A stretch of 64,000 bases of DNA. Origin: Chionis minor (Eukaryota; Chordata; Aves; Charadriiformes; Chionididae). The stretch spans positions 70,565 through 134,564 of the forward strand of contig VZSF01000866.1 of assembly GCA_013398295.1 (NCBI GenBank), in the 5' to 3' direction. Positions 53,501 through 61,329 of this stretch are shown piece by piece (the first letter of the stretch is position 1; every line of letters begins with the position of its first letter). A program made the position numbers and the translations under genes. A model generated the notes under the pieces. That model ran no database searches. It worked only from the letters and a program-made list of their open reading frames with translations, and was not told the DNA's origin.

Positions 53501-56500
53501 TATGATCCATGATACGAAATATGTGCTACGATTCCTAAACATTACCAAGCAGCAGGGATGCAATCAGTGTGACCTCCTTCTCCATTCCTGTTTCTGCCTT
53601 CACGCTCTGTCATGTTTTCTTCCCTTCCTCCCAGCCTCACCAGTTAACGCTCACCCCTTCTGGCTCTTTCCCTAGAAAGCATCAATATTCTGCCTCAGGA
53701 CACAAAGAGCTTTCTTGTCCATTTCCCTGTTTCCTCCTCCTCTCAGCTGTTTTCTTTCACTGACCATGCTTCTCTCTGCTCCTCTAGTCTGTACCTGGGA
53801 ATTTGCAGATACACAGTGCTCTTCCAGCCCTCGAGTGATCTGAGCATGAATCCTATTGAAAACCGCAGACGTTGTGGGTGGTTTGAGTACGCCACGCTTT
53901 CGAGACAATAAAATGTGTGCATTTGCATATGCATGCCTGATTATATCTCCTTTTAGCTGAAATTTCATTAAAATTCTGTTTCTTTTTGGTCTTTTGACCA
54001 AAATATTGGCCATGTTCTATTTTCCATATCATTTCACCCATTCCTAATTTTAGATTCAGGCAATATATTTGATGCTTCATTTTCAGTGCCCTTGTTCTTC
54101 ATTTAAACTTTCTTAGACTTTTATCTGCATCATGTACTGTACATAAACGCTTTCTACAGCTGAATGGTTTCTTTCTCCTAATGCATGGTTGAAGCTAGGT
54201 ATTAAACTACAGTGGAACAGTATAGCTGATAGTAAATCTTAAATTTTTATTGTAGATGAGAAGTAGAAACTGCTTAAACAGTGTCTGGGATGCCTCCTGT
54301 GATTATAGGTTCTCTTGCTACAGCAGTCACTTACAAATAGGCATATAAATTAATCCAGTTTGCAGGTGTTATTATGTAATAATACCCTTACTTAGATCAT
54401 GGGAAGCACATGCTTTCTAGTATATTATAGGTATTAATGTTAGTAATGTTAGAAGTATTGCAAAATTAGCAGTTACTCCCTCGCAATATCATTTCTTTTC
54501 TACTGTGCAGTGCACAGGACCAAAATTCATCATCTGATGACCTGCCACACATTAGGCTTAGGCTTCCTTGGCACAATTGTGATGTAAAAGCCATGCTGAT
54601 GGCTGAGATTTCAAACATGTCATTCTTTTCTGGAGGAAAGGAAGGTGCCAGGGCTAACATTTTATATATGTATTATTTATTTATGCATCCAGAGCAGAGT
54701 TATTTAGAAAGCCAACAAAGGTTGATTCAGCTTGTATTGTTCATTTCTGTTTTTCAGATCAATGCTAATGACAGCCTGTGACCTTGGAGCTGTGACCAAA
54801 CCGTGGGAGATTTCAAGACAGGCAAGTCATGATTAATAGCAGGGCTAGGAGGAGGCGGGACTGGTGGGACAATATTCCCAGGGCCCTGACTTACAAGGGA
54901 CCAAAACTGGAATCAATTTACAGCAGTATTAATGCTATAAAAAAATAGCAGGGGGTTTCTGCAAGAAAGGGTTTACTGCATAATCTCTCCATGTACACAT
55001 ACTGGTGAGCAGCATGTAGGTACCTGAAGAGATCTGGCTTTACAACTTCTCCTCTTATTAACCTTTTAAATCCATATCAGAAAAATTGATAGAGCAGTCA
55101 AAAAAAGCGTTAGCCACATATAGCTGCACTTATTTGTTTTGTCCCAAAGTTTTCCTTGGCAGTCGCAGAATCTTCCCTAAATCAAAAATACCAGCAGATG
55201 ATCTGCAGACTTTGACTAACATAAAATCTTCAGTATGTATGATAAGAAAAATGTGTTCATTTTCTCAACACTGATGGAAAAGACTGCAAGTGTAATATAG
55301 AGCCTTTTTCAGCATCCTGTACTTATAAACAAACAAATAAAAATTCAGGCTTCTGCTGCTGAGCAGGCACTTTAAAAATATACATAAATCTTGAGTCCAG
55401 TATTGTCAAACAATTACAATGTGAGAAAGCAACCTGTCCTGTAAGTCTTGTCCTTTACCACATGATTTTGCCTCTTCTAGGCATCTTTCCTTACTCAGCA
55501 TCCATCCTTAGTATTTCTGGGATCCATACAGCTGAATGTGGCTAAGCACCTGGACGGAGTTTGATTGGCTTAAAAGCAAAGTGACAGAAAAAGTTGGGGT
55601 GAAAAAGGGAAGCTAGACGAGAGAACTAGTGAGATGGGAGCAGTCAGATTTCTTGGAGAAGGACAAGGAAGTAACAGAAGCTGAAAGGGACCAACAAGTT
55701 ACATGCACATTAACTCAGTAAAAAAGCATTTATGTGGTGAGGTCTTCAGCTCAGCTTGCGGTTTTGTCAGATGAGTCTCTTTTGCTTTTCTAAGCAGATT
55801 ATGCCAATAGTCCCTCTAAGGCTGTTACTCTGCTCGGGCAGAGTATGGTCACCTCGCATGGCAGTCATGGGAAGTTGCTCATATCCTGCAGTGGGAAAAC
55901 GTGTAACAAGGTTTTTTCAGTGCCACCTCGCCACAGCTGCAGCGTGTGCAATCCTTCCTCATTTTTCCTCTTTAACCCAGTTAGCTTCTCCATTTTCTTT
56001 GACAGCCAAAATGTCAGGTAGGGTCTGTTTTCCATGTTGTTAATCTTTGCGCTATGATGCTGAATTAGTGCTGAAGTCTCTGGCAAACTGGGTTTTTTTC
56101 CATATCACTTTTGAGGTCTGCAGGTGAAAATTCCCCTGCAGCCTAGTGTACAGGTTTACTTTATATTGACAAATCCAGTATTGGATTGATTGAAACATTA
56201 TTTGGTTGAGCAGAGAGGCTAATAAGTCCATAGAGGGAAAACAGGAAATAGTTGGACCTCAACTGTGCAGAAAGGAAAAAAACATGAAAAATGAGGGATA
56301 TTAAAATATATGAATCAAAGGGAATAAAGACTACATGTAAGAAGGCAAAATTCAGAAAGAGAAGATTGAAACAGACAAAAGAAGAGGGAAAGAGTACCCA
56401 AGGAGAACAGGATCCGAATGGTGGTGAGAGACAGGGGTGAGACTTCATCTAACATTTTTATACAATACACTTGGCAAACCTTTAATTGCTGCTAAGTTGT

Positions 56501-59500
56501 TAAATTATTCCTCTATCTGGAGTATTGATCCAGAATTTTATTAGTGCACTGGGATTACATACTTTATAAAGTTTTAAACTGTGTGATAGCCTGGCTCAAG
56601 ATTTAAGAGTACTTTATAACATCAATTCACCTACTTCCAATTTATTTTGGTACTCCTTATTTCAACTGTAGCAAGCTTAGGATTTGTGAATGTTATTTAC
56701 TACGCAGTTGCCAGAGCAAGAAATTTTGAGATTTTATGAAGTGCAGGTTCTCTGCTTAGTTCACCTTCTTGTGCCTTGGCATTATGAAATCATTTCCTAG
56801 CTTGAAAACACTTGAAAACTATCAGCAGGCATGACAGGAGCTTTAGGAACTGAATGCCATCTGCAGTAGATTACTGTCCTTTTTTTGCCTCCAAAATGTC
56901 ACACATACCTAACTTGTACGGCCCACACATGAAAAGAGTACAGTACGTAAAGGCTACTATATCAGGATTGCTCGCTGTTTGGCTTCCTAAAATTCCTGCT
57001 GTTTCCATAACTAATTTTCTTTTCAAATCATGTGATCTTTTGAGAAGCACAAACCTTTGCTGTGAACAGAACATCTTCATTCACAAAAGTCGGAAAGACA
57101 GATTCCAACTTCCAACCCACCAGTTCCTGATTTTCATTCAATATGATAATCACAATCGGAGTTCATATTTAGATATTCAGATCCTGTAGTGATGACAGTC
57201 ATGGGGGAAAAAAGTAAAGTCTAATGGGGGAAAAACCCCTTTGTTTTCACATTAAATTAAGACAACAGAGGTTATTGGTTAATTAAGTTTCTTTGATAAG
57301 TGAAGTTGTTTTTATAGGGCAACAGCCTGTAAATACCCAGAGAGCTCTTGCACATTTTACAAAGCCTTTTTGCAGACATAATTGTAGATGCCAACAAGAA
57401 GCTGTAATTTTCTATTCTGTTCTCAATACTAGAGTAAGTCGCACATAACTGCATTGAGAGCTACCTCCTCATTGCAAGGTAATTCCCCAGTCAATTCCCT
57501 ATCAAAAAGAGATGTGTGCTTAGCAGTGGTTATGACTGTTTATACCCCCTGTATGCCCAGTCCTGAAAACTACGCAATCGTGTGCCGGGCATCAGTCACG
57601 TAAGTGGGGCTATTCACTTCTTTACAGTTAAGCACAGGCTGAAGTCATGATCTGAGCAAGAACTTATTACTGTAAAAATTGACTAATCTTTCTGACAATT
57701 TATGTTTTAGGCAGCTGAGCTGGTAACCAGTGAGTTCTTTGAACAAGGAGACAGAGAAAGATCTGAACTCAAACTTATCCCTTCAGTAAGTTTTTATTAT
57801 TTCTGAAATATTTACTAACTTAACTGAGGTAAGAAAATATCATTGGATTCGTTCAGAAAAACTAACTGTAATTTATATGTGAAGAGAGATCTTGGAATAA
57901 ATAAAAGCTCTGTCCAATAAGGACATGCATTTAGAGCCATATATAAAAGCTCTCCAGTTAACTCAGTTCCTTTTGCGTTGAGCCCTTTTCCCCATTTTCT
58001 GTACCTATTCCCAAGGTTACTCTGTCAGTTAATTTTCTAAGCAACAGGTATTGTTTTTAAAACACAGTATTCAAATTTTAAAAATCACAAGTTACTGATG
58101 GAAATCAAAATTGTCAGATTTACTTATGCTGCAGCTGTCTATGTTATTTGATGTATCAAATGCTGAAAAGCATTTCTATAGGTATACAACTAAATATAAC
58201 ACTGTGATTGAAAGAATAAATAGGTATTGAGTGGAATATAGGCAGGTGGGTATAAAGTGTCAAACAAGAACTAACGAAAAAAGTTTCATAAAGTTACAGG
58301 TTAAACACCTCAAAATGATGACAAGCCATTATCTGGAGGTAACAGGAGAAGAGTAACAGAAAGTATTCTGCAGAATTTAACTTACAAGTTTAACTCACAA
58401 ATATGTTTATGCTTCCAAAAATAAAAAGACCATCCCAATGGCTCAGATTTGTTCTCACTTCAGTAATACACACACATGAGCCTGTGGCGATGTAGTGAAG
58501 TCAATAAAGTTAAAAAGTTTGTAGTAAATAATGCTCAGATACAATAAATGGCTTTTCACTTTGCATGCTGTCAGCAGTTGGGATGTTAATGGATTTCTTC
58601 CCTATAGTAGTTCTGTGTGCACATCTTCTCAGAAAAAATGGTAGCTATAGTCCAGTAGAAGAGTAGTCAGTCAGTCATGGTATTCACAACTGTGAGACCA
58701 AATTTAGGCCTCAATTACTGCAAGTACCATTCCATATAATACAGATATAAGTGCCATTCCTGCCTTGGATATAAAATTTGCAATGTGTGTTTCTCCGGCT
58801 AATGAAGCACAATAGGAAGACACACATTAATGTTACTGTCTTCAAGTAGCAGTGAATTCCAGTGCAAATGGCCCAGGTCCAGCAACCTTAAGAATTATTG
58901 TAAGGTGTGTTACTACATCTACATTTTGGGCATACTGTAGACTTAGTAGAAGTGCAGAGAAGGACAAAAGCCAGAGCTGTCTTCTGGACTTATGCCTTCT
59001 GAAAATCTGCATCTAACCCAGGTGGGAAAGAGGAGTGTGTTACTATAAATATCTTCCGTATTTCCTCCATCATAGGAGTCTTCTCTTCCTTTGTGCTCTT
59101 CAGTCTGCACCAAGGAATACATTAATTTGTGGGCCACATATAGGATGCTTTGAAGCCATACAGCTTGAAGGAAGAATTTCCTCTTTGACCCTTCACAGTT
59201 TCAAAAAATCCAGTAAACTGATGTATTAGGTGTTTTCTATTGGGAGATAAGGCCAATAAATAATTACAAAGTTCATCAGTTCTAACAGTTGATGGCTAAG
59301 GGTCAAAATCATACAGAGTTCTACCACATTAATGAGGAATTTTTTAAAAAGATCAAAAGCTGGTGTATTTCATGACATACCACTATGACAAGCCACCTAG
59401 ATAGGTATTGCTGCTGGTTAGATAAGAGAGTTGTTAGTCAGCAAGATAATCTGATATTCTCTTATCTTATAACTCTTTTTTTTTTTCCTTGCATCATGCT

Positions 59501-60680
59501 TATAAAAATCTGAAAATTACAGGAATTTTGAAAATTGTTTGAGTAGGAAATACAGAATTTTCCAAAATCAAACTGAAGATTCTCCCTTAAGATCACAGAG
59601 TCCTTCAGTCTTACCTCCTGGTCTTAGATATACTGTGTGATATCTGTGGATGTCAGAAATAACAGGCTACAACTAGAGGAATTCAACCAGATATTTAATG
59701 TAATATGTATAGTTTGGAGTTTCTATAAGGTGCAGAAGGAAAGTAAGTTTTCTCTGGAGACGTCAGCCTTGAGGAGATGGGCCCAGAATAAGAATAGACT
59801 TTTCACAGAAGAACACAGAAAGATTTAAAACTTGGCATATGCAGAGAGTTAGAAAAAAAGACATTTGGTAAATGATGCGGATGGGCCACTAGGAGAAGGA
59901 TCAAAATCCTGTAACGGAAAGCTGATGGACCCAAGTAATCTCAGGCAGGGTATGGAGGAAACTCAGCTCACATTCAAACTCTGCAGAACTCAGTTTCTTC
60001 CATCTCCTGTCAGCCAATAATTGAGCCTCTTAAACATCAGCTTTGACCTCTGTAATTTCCTCTCTGGGGGAGAGCAGCAAGCAGTGAATCGGGTTGTTTC
60101 CAGAGAAACAAGTTGCTAACTGCTCCCAAAATGGATCTGTTGATTCCTCACTCTTTGGATTCACAGACATGGCCAGTTCTGCAGAAAGGGTCTATAACGG
60201 GCAGGGAGGGAGCCTGACCAGATCCATCCCTGTTGATTTTGCTGAGCTGGAAAACCGTATGTGAGGAAAGGGAAATTTCTACTCAAAAGTATCTACTTTG
60301 CATTTCTACAGGAGGTTTCTTACCAGCTCAGCTCCCACTGTGGCACATTTATTTTACATCACAGAATTATAAAATTCAAATACATTCAGCCTACAAATTT
60401 CAAAACAGAATTGAAAATAAGCAGTTTATTTTTCATGCCAGACAAAGCAGTAGAAAGACTGCTGCAAAGATTGATTACGGTTTACAAAGTGTTCTGGTTG
60501 TGAGAATTTGATCATAGCTCCAAAGTGCTGGATGATGTGTCTGTAAAATACTCCATCGTAATAAAGCATGACAGTTTTGTTCCCTTCTCAATTCAGGCCA
60601 TTTTTGATCGGAACAGGAAAGATGAACTACCCAGGTTGCAGCTCGAGTGGATTGATAGCATCTGCATGCCATTGTATGAG
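2450..60680 (+). CDS. PDE11A: PDE11A, partial: 15 internal coding exons of dual-specificity phosphodiesterase 11A
   Basis: The spliced product is an enzyme that hydrolyses both cAMP and cGMP to 5'-monophosphates. It acts mainly in the cytosol as a dimer with regulatory GAF domains. The fifteen exons join in frame into 449 codons. Residues 1 to about 146 belong to GAF-B, 147-165 to the linker, and the rest to the HD-type catalytic domain. The visible catalytic set is complete: His231 (proton donor) and His235 in HNWRHAF, His271-Asp272 in [10 protein letters not shown], Asp383 in TACDLG, and the purine-binding Gln436 with Trp439 at the hydrophobic clamp position. The wording (for example [20 protein letters not shown] and [16 protein letters not shown]) is that of PDE11A rather than PDE5A or PDE6. 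From memory of the roughly 933-residue human long isoform, this corresponds to about residues 433-881. The N-terminus with GAF-A and the last coding exon lie outside the window. No frameshift or premature stop is seen, so the gene looks intact here. Confidence 0.97.
2515..7035 (+). other. PDE11A intron e1-e2 (4.5 kb)
   Basis: The intron is mostly AT-rich unique sequence. A locally GC-richer stretch at about 5000-5450 holds short open frames on the plus strand without recognisable protein similarity. No other feature was identified. Confidence 0.85.
7036..7171 (+). CDS. PDE11A: PDE11A exon e2, GAF-B core
   Basis: This 136-nt exon encodes residues 22-67 of the in-window product, from [10 protein letters not shown] to QDPRFDAE, including the [20 protein letters not shown] helix-strand segment of GAF-B. 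The acceptor is CCTTTTGGTAG and the donor is GAA|GTAAGA. The exon carries three serines before YSDW, where the mammalian protein as I remember it has two. The TCA-TCA-TCT codon run would allow such a slip. Confidence 0.96.
7172..9615 (+). other. PDE11A intron e2-e3 (2.4 kb)
   Basis: The intron has GT-AG ends. It holds a MIR/L2-like fossil near 7360-7470, listed separately. I see nothing else. Confidence 0.85.
7360..7470 (+). repeat. MIR/L2-like ancient SINE/LINE fossil
   Basis: TGACTTTAGGCAGTTACTTA, then a pyrimidine-rich stretch and GGAGTGCTTTGATATTTATG follow the order of the MIR/L2 core and tail (TGACCTTGGGCAAGTTACTT ... GCTTTGAGAT). The match is by eye and diverged. Confidence 0.5.
9616..9691 (+). 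CDS. PDE11A: PDE11A exon e3, GAF-B core
   Basis: This 76-nt exon encodes [18 protein letters not shown] followed by NSNHQIIG, with the Gly codon split after its first base. It forms the central GAF-B strands around the SVLCVPI motif, which line the nucleotide pocket in this fold. The acceptor is CTACGTTTTAG and the donor is TTG|GTAAGA. Confidence 0.96.
9692..11172 (+). other. PDE11A intron e3-e4 (1.5 kb)
   Basis: The intron has GT-AG ends. The segment 10080-10450 is GC-richer and open on the minus strand, but the peptides resemble no known family. Confidence 0.85.
11173..11240 (+). CDS. PDE11A: PDE11A exon e4, GAF-B with NKFDE-like motif
   Basis: This 68-nt exon encodes [20 protein letters not shown] and then LFE. 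It carries the GAF signature related to NKFDE: Asn99-Arg100, Phe106 and Asp110, with Gln111 where Glu is usual in the motif. The acceptor is TTTCTAAAG and the donor is GAA|GTAAGA. The following intron is only 336 nt and stays open in frame for 67 codons after the donor, so a retained-intron transcript would add a long foreign tail before stopping at 11442-11444. Confidence 0.96.
11241..11576 (+). other. PDE11A intron e4-e5 (336 nt)
   Basis: This short intron has a GTAAGA donor and a strong pyrimidine tract before the acceptor. No internal feature was identified apart from its open reading frame in the PDE11A phase up to 11444. Confidence 0.9.
11577..11669 (+). CDS. PDE11A: PDE11A exon e5, end of GAF-B and connecting helix
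   Basis: This 93-nt exon (31 codons) encodes [18 protein letters not shown] followed by [13 protein letters not shown]. This is the C-terminal helix of GAF-B leading into the linker, a helix that in related PDEs contributes to dimer contacts. The acceptor has a long pyrimidine tract (TTTTCTCTTTTTAATTTTAG) and the donor is GAC|GTATGT. Confidence 0.97.
11703..11748. repeat. 23-bp tandem duplication
   Basis: Two adjacent 23-bp units share the core GTTACATGTAAAG and start TTATAA. They differ at two positions. The array sits 34 nt downstream of the e5 donor. Confidence 0.9.
12940..13000 (+). mobile_element. Degenerate CR1 LINE 3' tail
   Basis: The words TTCATGATCTTAATGGTC, TTTTCCAACCCAAGAGATTC and TATGATTCTCTGG follow the CR1 3' consensus with substitutions and only one complete octamer. 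This is a short, older insertion. Confidence 0.75.
14730..14814 (+). mobile_element. CR1 LINE 3' tail fragment
   Basis: The sequence GGTTGGACTCGATGATCTTG, then AGGTCTCTTCCAACCCAAGT, then four units of ATTCTATG is the diagnostic 3' end of avian CR1 in plus orientation. Only the untranslated tail is recognisable, as in typical 5'-truncated copies. Confidence 0.93.
15272..15322 (+). CDS. PDE11A: PDE11A exon e6, linker between GAF-B and catalytic domain
   Basis: This 51-nt exon (17 codons) encodes [17 protein letters not shown], the linker segment shared by the PDE5/6/11 group (SYHA-type). The acceptor is TTGTTCTCGGGCAG and the donor is AAG|GTAAGG. It is the last exon before the 21.4-kb intron. 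Confidence 0.95.
16667..16728. repeat. Spaced direct repeat CCCAGAGAGGACCA
   Basis: Identical 14-mers lie at 16667-16680 and 16715-16728, offset by 48 bp, inside a GC-richer block that may be an old repeat of unknown class. Confidence 0.85.
18741..18771. repeat. Short direct repeat AATCAGAATTAATT
   Basis: Two identical 14-bp copies (18741-18754 and 18758-18771) are separated by ATT. This looks like a local slippage duplication. Confidence 0.88.
22638..22660. repeat. Perfect inverted repeat, 10-bp arms, 3-nt loop
   Basis: CCTGGAATAT (22638-22647) and ATATTCCAGG (22651-22660) are exact complements around TAT. Confidence 0.95.
22930..23030 (+). repeat. MIR/L2-like ancient repeat fossil
   Basis: GGGCAAGGCACTTCTTCATG followed by TTTGGTTTCCCACCTGCAAT and GAGGGGACAGAAATA parallels the MIR/L2 words GGGCAAGTCACTT, CTCAGTTTCC, CATCTGTAAAATGGGGA. 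It is a diverged match made by eye. Confidence 0.55.
25669..25702. repeat. Poly-T tract
   Basis: A T-rich run ends in 22 consecutive T residues. No retroposed sequence was recognised next to it. Confidence 0.95.
26109..26132. repeat. Perfect inverted repeat, 11-bp arms, 2-nt spacer
   Basis: ATTTAAAGTGT (26109-26119) and ACACTTTAAAT (26122-26132) are exact complements separated by AA. Confidence 0.95.
26290..26340. repeat. (CA)n-(CG)n compound microsatellite
   Basis: Ten or more CA units are followed by a CATACACACG interruption and then alternating CG units. Long alternating purine-pyrimidine DNA of this kind can adopt Z-DNA. Confidence 0.95.
28139..28187. repeat. T/G low-complexity tract, GGGGTTTT-like
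   Basis: Runs of TTGGGGTTTTTTGGGGTTTT alternate with longer T runs. This is a simple imperfect repeat with two G4 runs. Confidence 0.9.
30238..30316 (+). mobile_element. Degenerate CR1 LINE 3' tail
   Basis: The words CCCTGCTTGAGCAAGGGCAT, TGGATTGGCAGGTCTCAAGA and CTCCTTTCCAACTTAAATGA, followed by TTCTGTGATTCTG, match the CR1 3' end (TGGACTAGATGATCT...CCTTCCAACC...ATTCTGTG) with mutations. Confidence 0.85.
35356..35391. repeat. Perfect inverted repeat, 15-bp arms, 6-nt loop
   Basis: The arm AATACCACAAAAAGT (35356-35370) and its exact complement ACTTTTTGTGGTATT (35377-35391) flank TGTAAT. The stem is too short for a typical pre-miRNA. Confidence 0.95.
36747..36893 (+). CDS. PDE11A: PDE11A exon e7, start of catalytic domain
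   Basis: This 147-nt exon (49 codons) encodes [20 protein letters not shown] through [10 protein letters not shown]. It is the first catalytic-domain exon and contains the conserved helices before the active-site histidines. The acceptor is TTTGGCATTTTCAG and the donor is GAG|GTAACC. Gly is seen where I recall Ala in the human SELAIDD segment. Confidence 0.97.
36999..37106 (+). CDS. PDE11A: PDE11A exon e8, catalytic histidine exon
   Basis: This 108-nt exon (36 codons) runs from [20 protein letters not shown] to [10 protein letters not shown]. It carries the HNWRHAF motif: the first His (residue 231) is the catalytic general acid and the second (235) a zinc ligand, by homology with PDE5. The acceptor is CTTTTCATTTCAG and the donor is ACT|GTAAGT. 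It follows e7 after an intron of only 105 nt, the shortest in the window. Confidence 0.97.
37107..42337 (+). other. PDE11A intron e8-e9 (5.2 kb)
   Basis: The intron has GT-AG ends. A GC-rich stretch at 38640-39200 is open in several frames on both strands, without a recognisable product. The longest open frame of the window (minus strand, 41409-41891, 160 codons) lies here and shows no similarity I can name. Confidence 0.85.
42338..42447 (+). CDS. PDE11A: PDE11A exon e9, HD metal-binding motif
   Basis: This 110-nt exon encodes [20 protein letters not shown] followed by [16 protein letters not shown], plus two bases of a split Lys codon. It contains the class I PDE signature HDxxHxxTxN. His271 and Asp272 bind the two catalytic metals. 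The acceptor is TTTTTCTGCTCTCAG and the donor is AA|GTAAGT. Confidence 0.97.
42448..45473 (+). other. PDE11A intron e9-e10 (3.0 kb)
   Basis: The intron has GT-AG ends. GC-rich unclassified sequence at 42950-43200 is open in several frames on both strands. T/G-rich low complexity lies at 45026-45072. No recognised gene is present. Confidence 0.85.
45026..45072. repeat. T/G-rich low-complexity tract
   Basis: T runs are interspersed with GTTGTTGTG and GGTGGG. It is a simple repeat, with a G8 run a little upstream near 44950. Confidence 0.85.
45474..45564 (+). CDS. PDE11A: PDE11A exon e10, catalytic domain
   Basis: This 91-nt exon completes the Lys codon and encodes [20 protein letters not shown] followed by [10 protein letters not shown]. 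The [10 protein letters not shown] stretch is typical of the PDE5/6/11 branch. The acceptor is GTTCTGTTTCAG and the donor is GAG|GTACAA, weaker than the neighbouring donors. Confidence 0.97.
46611..46655. repeat. (GTTTG)n-type low-complexity tract
   Basis: The tract alternates GGTTTGG with T runs, including TTTGGTTTGGTTTGGTTTT. It is a simple repeat. Confidence 0.9.
47830..47843. repeat. Poly-A run (A14)
   Basis: Fourteen consecutive A residues are present. Nothing recognisable is attached. Confidence 0.95.
48708..48808 (+). CDS. PDE11A: PDE11A exon e11, catalytic domain
   Basis: This 101-nt exon encodes [20 protein letters not shown] followed by [13 protein letters not shown], plus two bases of a split Glu codon. 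The ILATDL segment is a conserved PDE catalytic helix next to the metal site. The acceptor is CTCTTTCATTATAG and the donor is GA|GTAAGT. Confidence 0.97.
50594..50594. other. Undetermined base (N)
   Basis: A single N lies in CCCNAAGCG within intron e11-e12. It does not affect any exon. Confidence 1.
52516..52620 (+). repeat. MIR-like ancient SINE fossil
   Basis: GTGTTGTGTCACTCTGGGCA followed by AGTTTCTTCATATTTTTGTA and CCTCAACTTCTGCTATATCTGG follows the MIR core (TGTGTGACCTTGGGCAAGTT...CTCTGTGCCTCAGTTTCC). This accounts for the open frame covering it at 52255-52701. Confidence 0.5.
53311..53388 (+). CDS. PDE11A: PDE11A exon e12, catalytic domain
   Basis: This 78-nt exon encodes [17 protein letters not shown] followed by IKNHREIF, plus two bases of a split Arg codon. 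Gly at KGGYDW replaces the Glu that I recall in human PDE11A. The acceptor is TTCTCTTTTGTTTCAG and the donor is CG|GTGAGC. Confidence 0.96.
53389..54757 (+). other. PDE11A intron e12-e13 (1.4 kb)
   Basis: The intron has GT-AG ends and AT-rich unique sequence. I see nothing else in it. Confidence 0.88.
54758..54821 (+). CDS. PDE11A: PDE11A exon e13, third metal ligand; non-canonical GC donor
   Basis: This 64-nt exon encodes [20 protein letters not shown] followed by Gln. Asp383 in TACDLG is a catalytic metal ligand by homology, and TKPW is the conserved helix after it. The acceptor is TTCTGTTTTTCAG. The donor is CAG|GCAAGT, a GC in place of GT within an otherwise perfect consensus. Splicing there joins Gln396 directly to AAELV in e14, which is the expected protein. 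Confidence 0.96.
54822..57710 (+). other. PDE11A intron e13-e14 (2.9 kb), GC-AG type
   Basis: The intron begins GCAAGT and ends TTTTAG. No repeat or gene was recognised inside it. Confidence 0.88.
57711..57785 (+). CDS. PDE11A: PDE11A exon e14, catalytic domain (M-loop region)
   Basis: This 75-nt exon (25 codons) encodes [20 protein letters not shown] followed by KLIPS. The FEQGDRER motif is conserved in class I PDEs, and the segment lies in or near the mobile M-loop next to the active site. The acceptor is ACAATTTATGTTTTAG and the donor is TCA|GTAAGT. The first residue is Ala where I recall Val in human. Confidence 0.97.
57786..60596 (+). other. PDE11A intron e14-e15 (2.8 kb)
   Basis: The intron has GT-AG ends and AT-rich sequence. 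No feature was recognised beyond a T12-type run near 59470. Confidence 0.88.
60597..60680 (+). CDS. PDE11A: PDE11A exon e15, invariant glutamine exon
   Basis: This 84-nt exon (28 codons) encodes [20 protein letters not shown] followed by SICMPLYE. Gln436 of LQLEW is the invariant purine-selective glutamine, and Trp439 takes the hydrophobic-clamp position of Phe820 in PDE5. The acceptor is TTCCCTTCTCAATTCAG and the donor is GAG|GTAATT. The remaining C-terminus (about 50 residues in human) should be in a further exon that I do not find before 64000. Confidence 0.96.
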
Positions 60681-61280
60681 GTAATTTTTACTTACTGCTC
60701 CTGTAGAGTTCAGAGAAGATTGTTCTTGCCTCTCTAGGGAAAAAGAGTTAGCTTACAGTGCAGCCTTGAAGACTACTCGGACTCTTGATCTTTCTTTGAT
60801 TTTACCAAAAGTCTGAATTATATGCAGAAATCTTCAGATCCCCTGAAGGTGGTTATATCAGTAAACATAATTCCTCTCTAAGTTATAAAAGCTGATAGGG
60901 CAACTCTTTATTTTATTATGTTTGGGACAAACTGATTCTCATCATGGCAAGGTGTGTGGAGTGCTCTGCAGAGAGGTGCCAGAAGGATGGCCTCGTTAGG
61001 TGCTGCTGTCAAACCTGTCCCAATACGTGTGACCCAAAGCGAAGCTCATGGCTGAGCCTTTGCATTCCCTTCTGGCTCCTTTCTAAGCTGTTAAGGGGCA
61101 CTCTAGGCCAAGCCTTTAAGGTCAGTGACAAATGATTTGTGGTTTAACCTGTGTGCTATTTAACTTGGAGTTTACTCTTTTAATCGTGCTTCTACACAGA
61201 CTGTATGGGTGCTTGGTGTAAGGTGTAGAAGCATTGAAGGTACTGCTTTATTAAGGCTACGGATGACCAGAATAATGCTT

Positions 61281-61329
61281 TTGTCTTTTCTTTTTCTTTT
61301 TTTTTTTTTTTTTTNTTTTTTTTTTTTTT
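61281..61329. repeat. Long poly-T tract containing an N
   Basis: The T tract is interrupted by two C residues and an undetermined base at 61315. On the minus strand it is a poly-A stretch. Its true length is uncertain because homopolymers assemble poorly. Confidence 0.95.
61315..61315. other. Undetermined base (N) in poly-T
   Basis: A single N lies inside the long T tract and marks uncertain homopolymer length. Confidence 1.
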
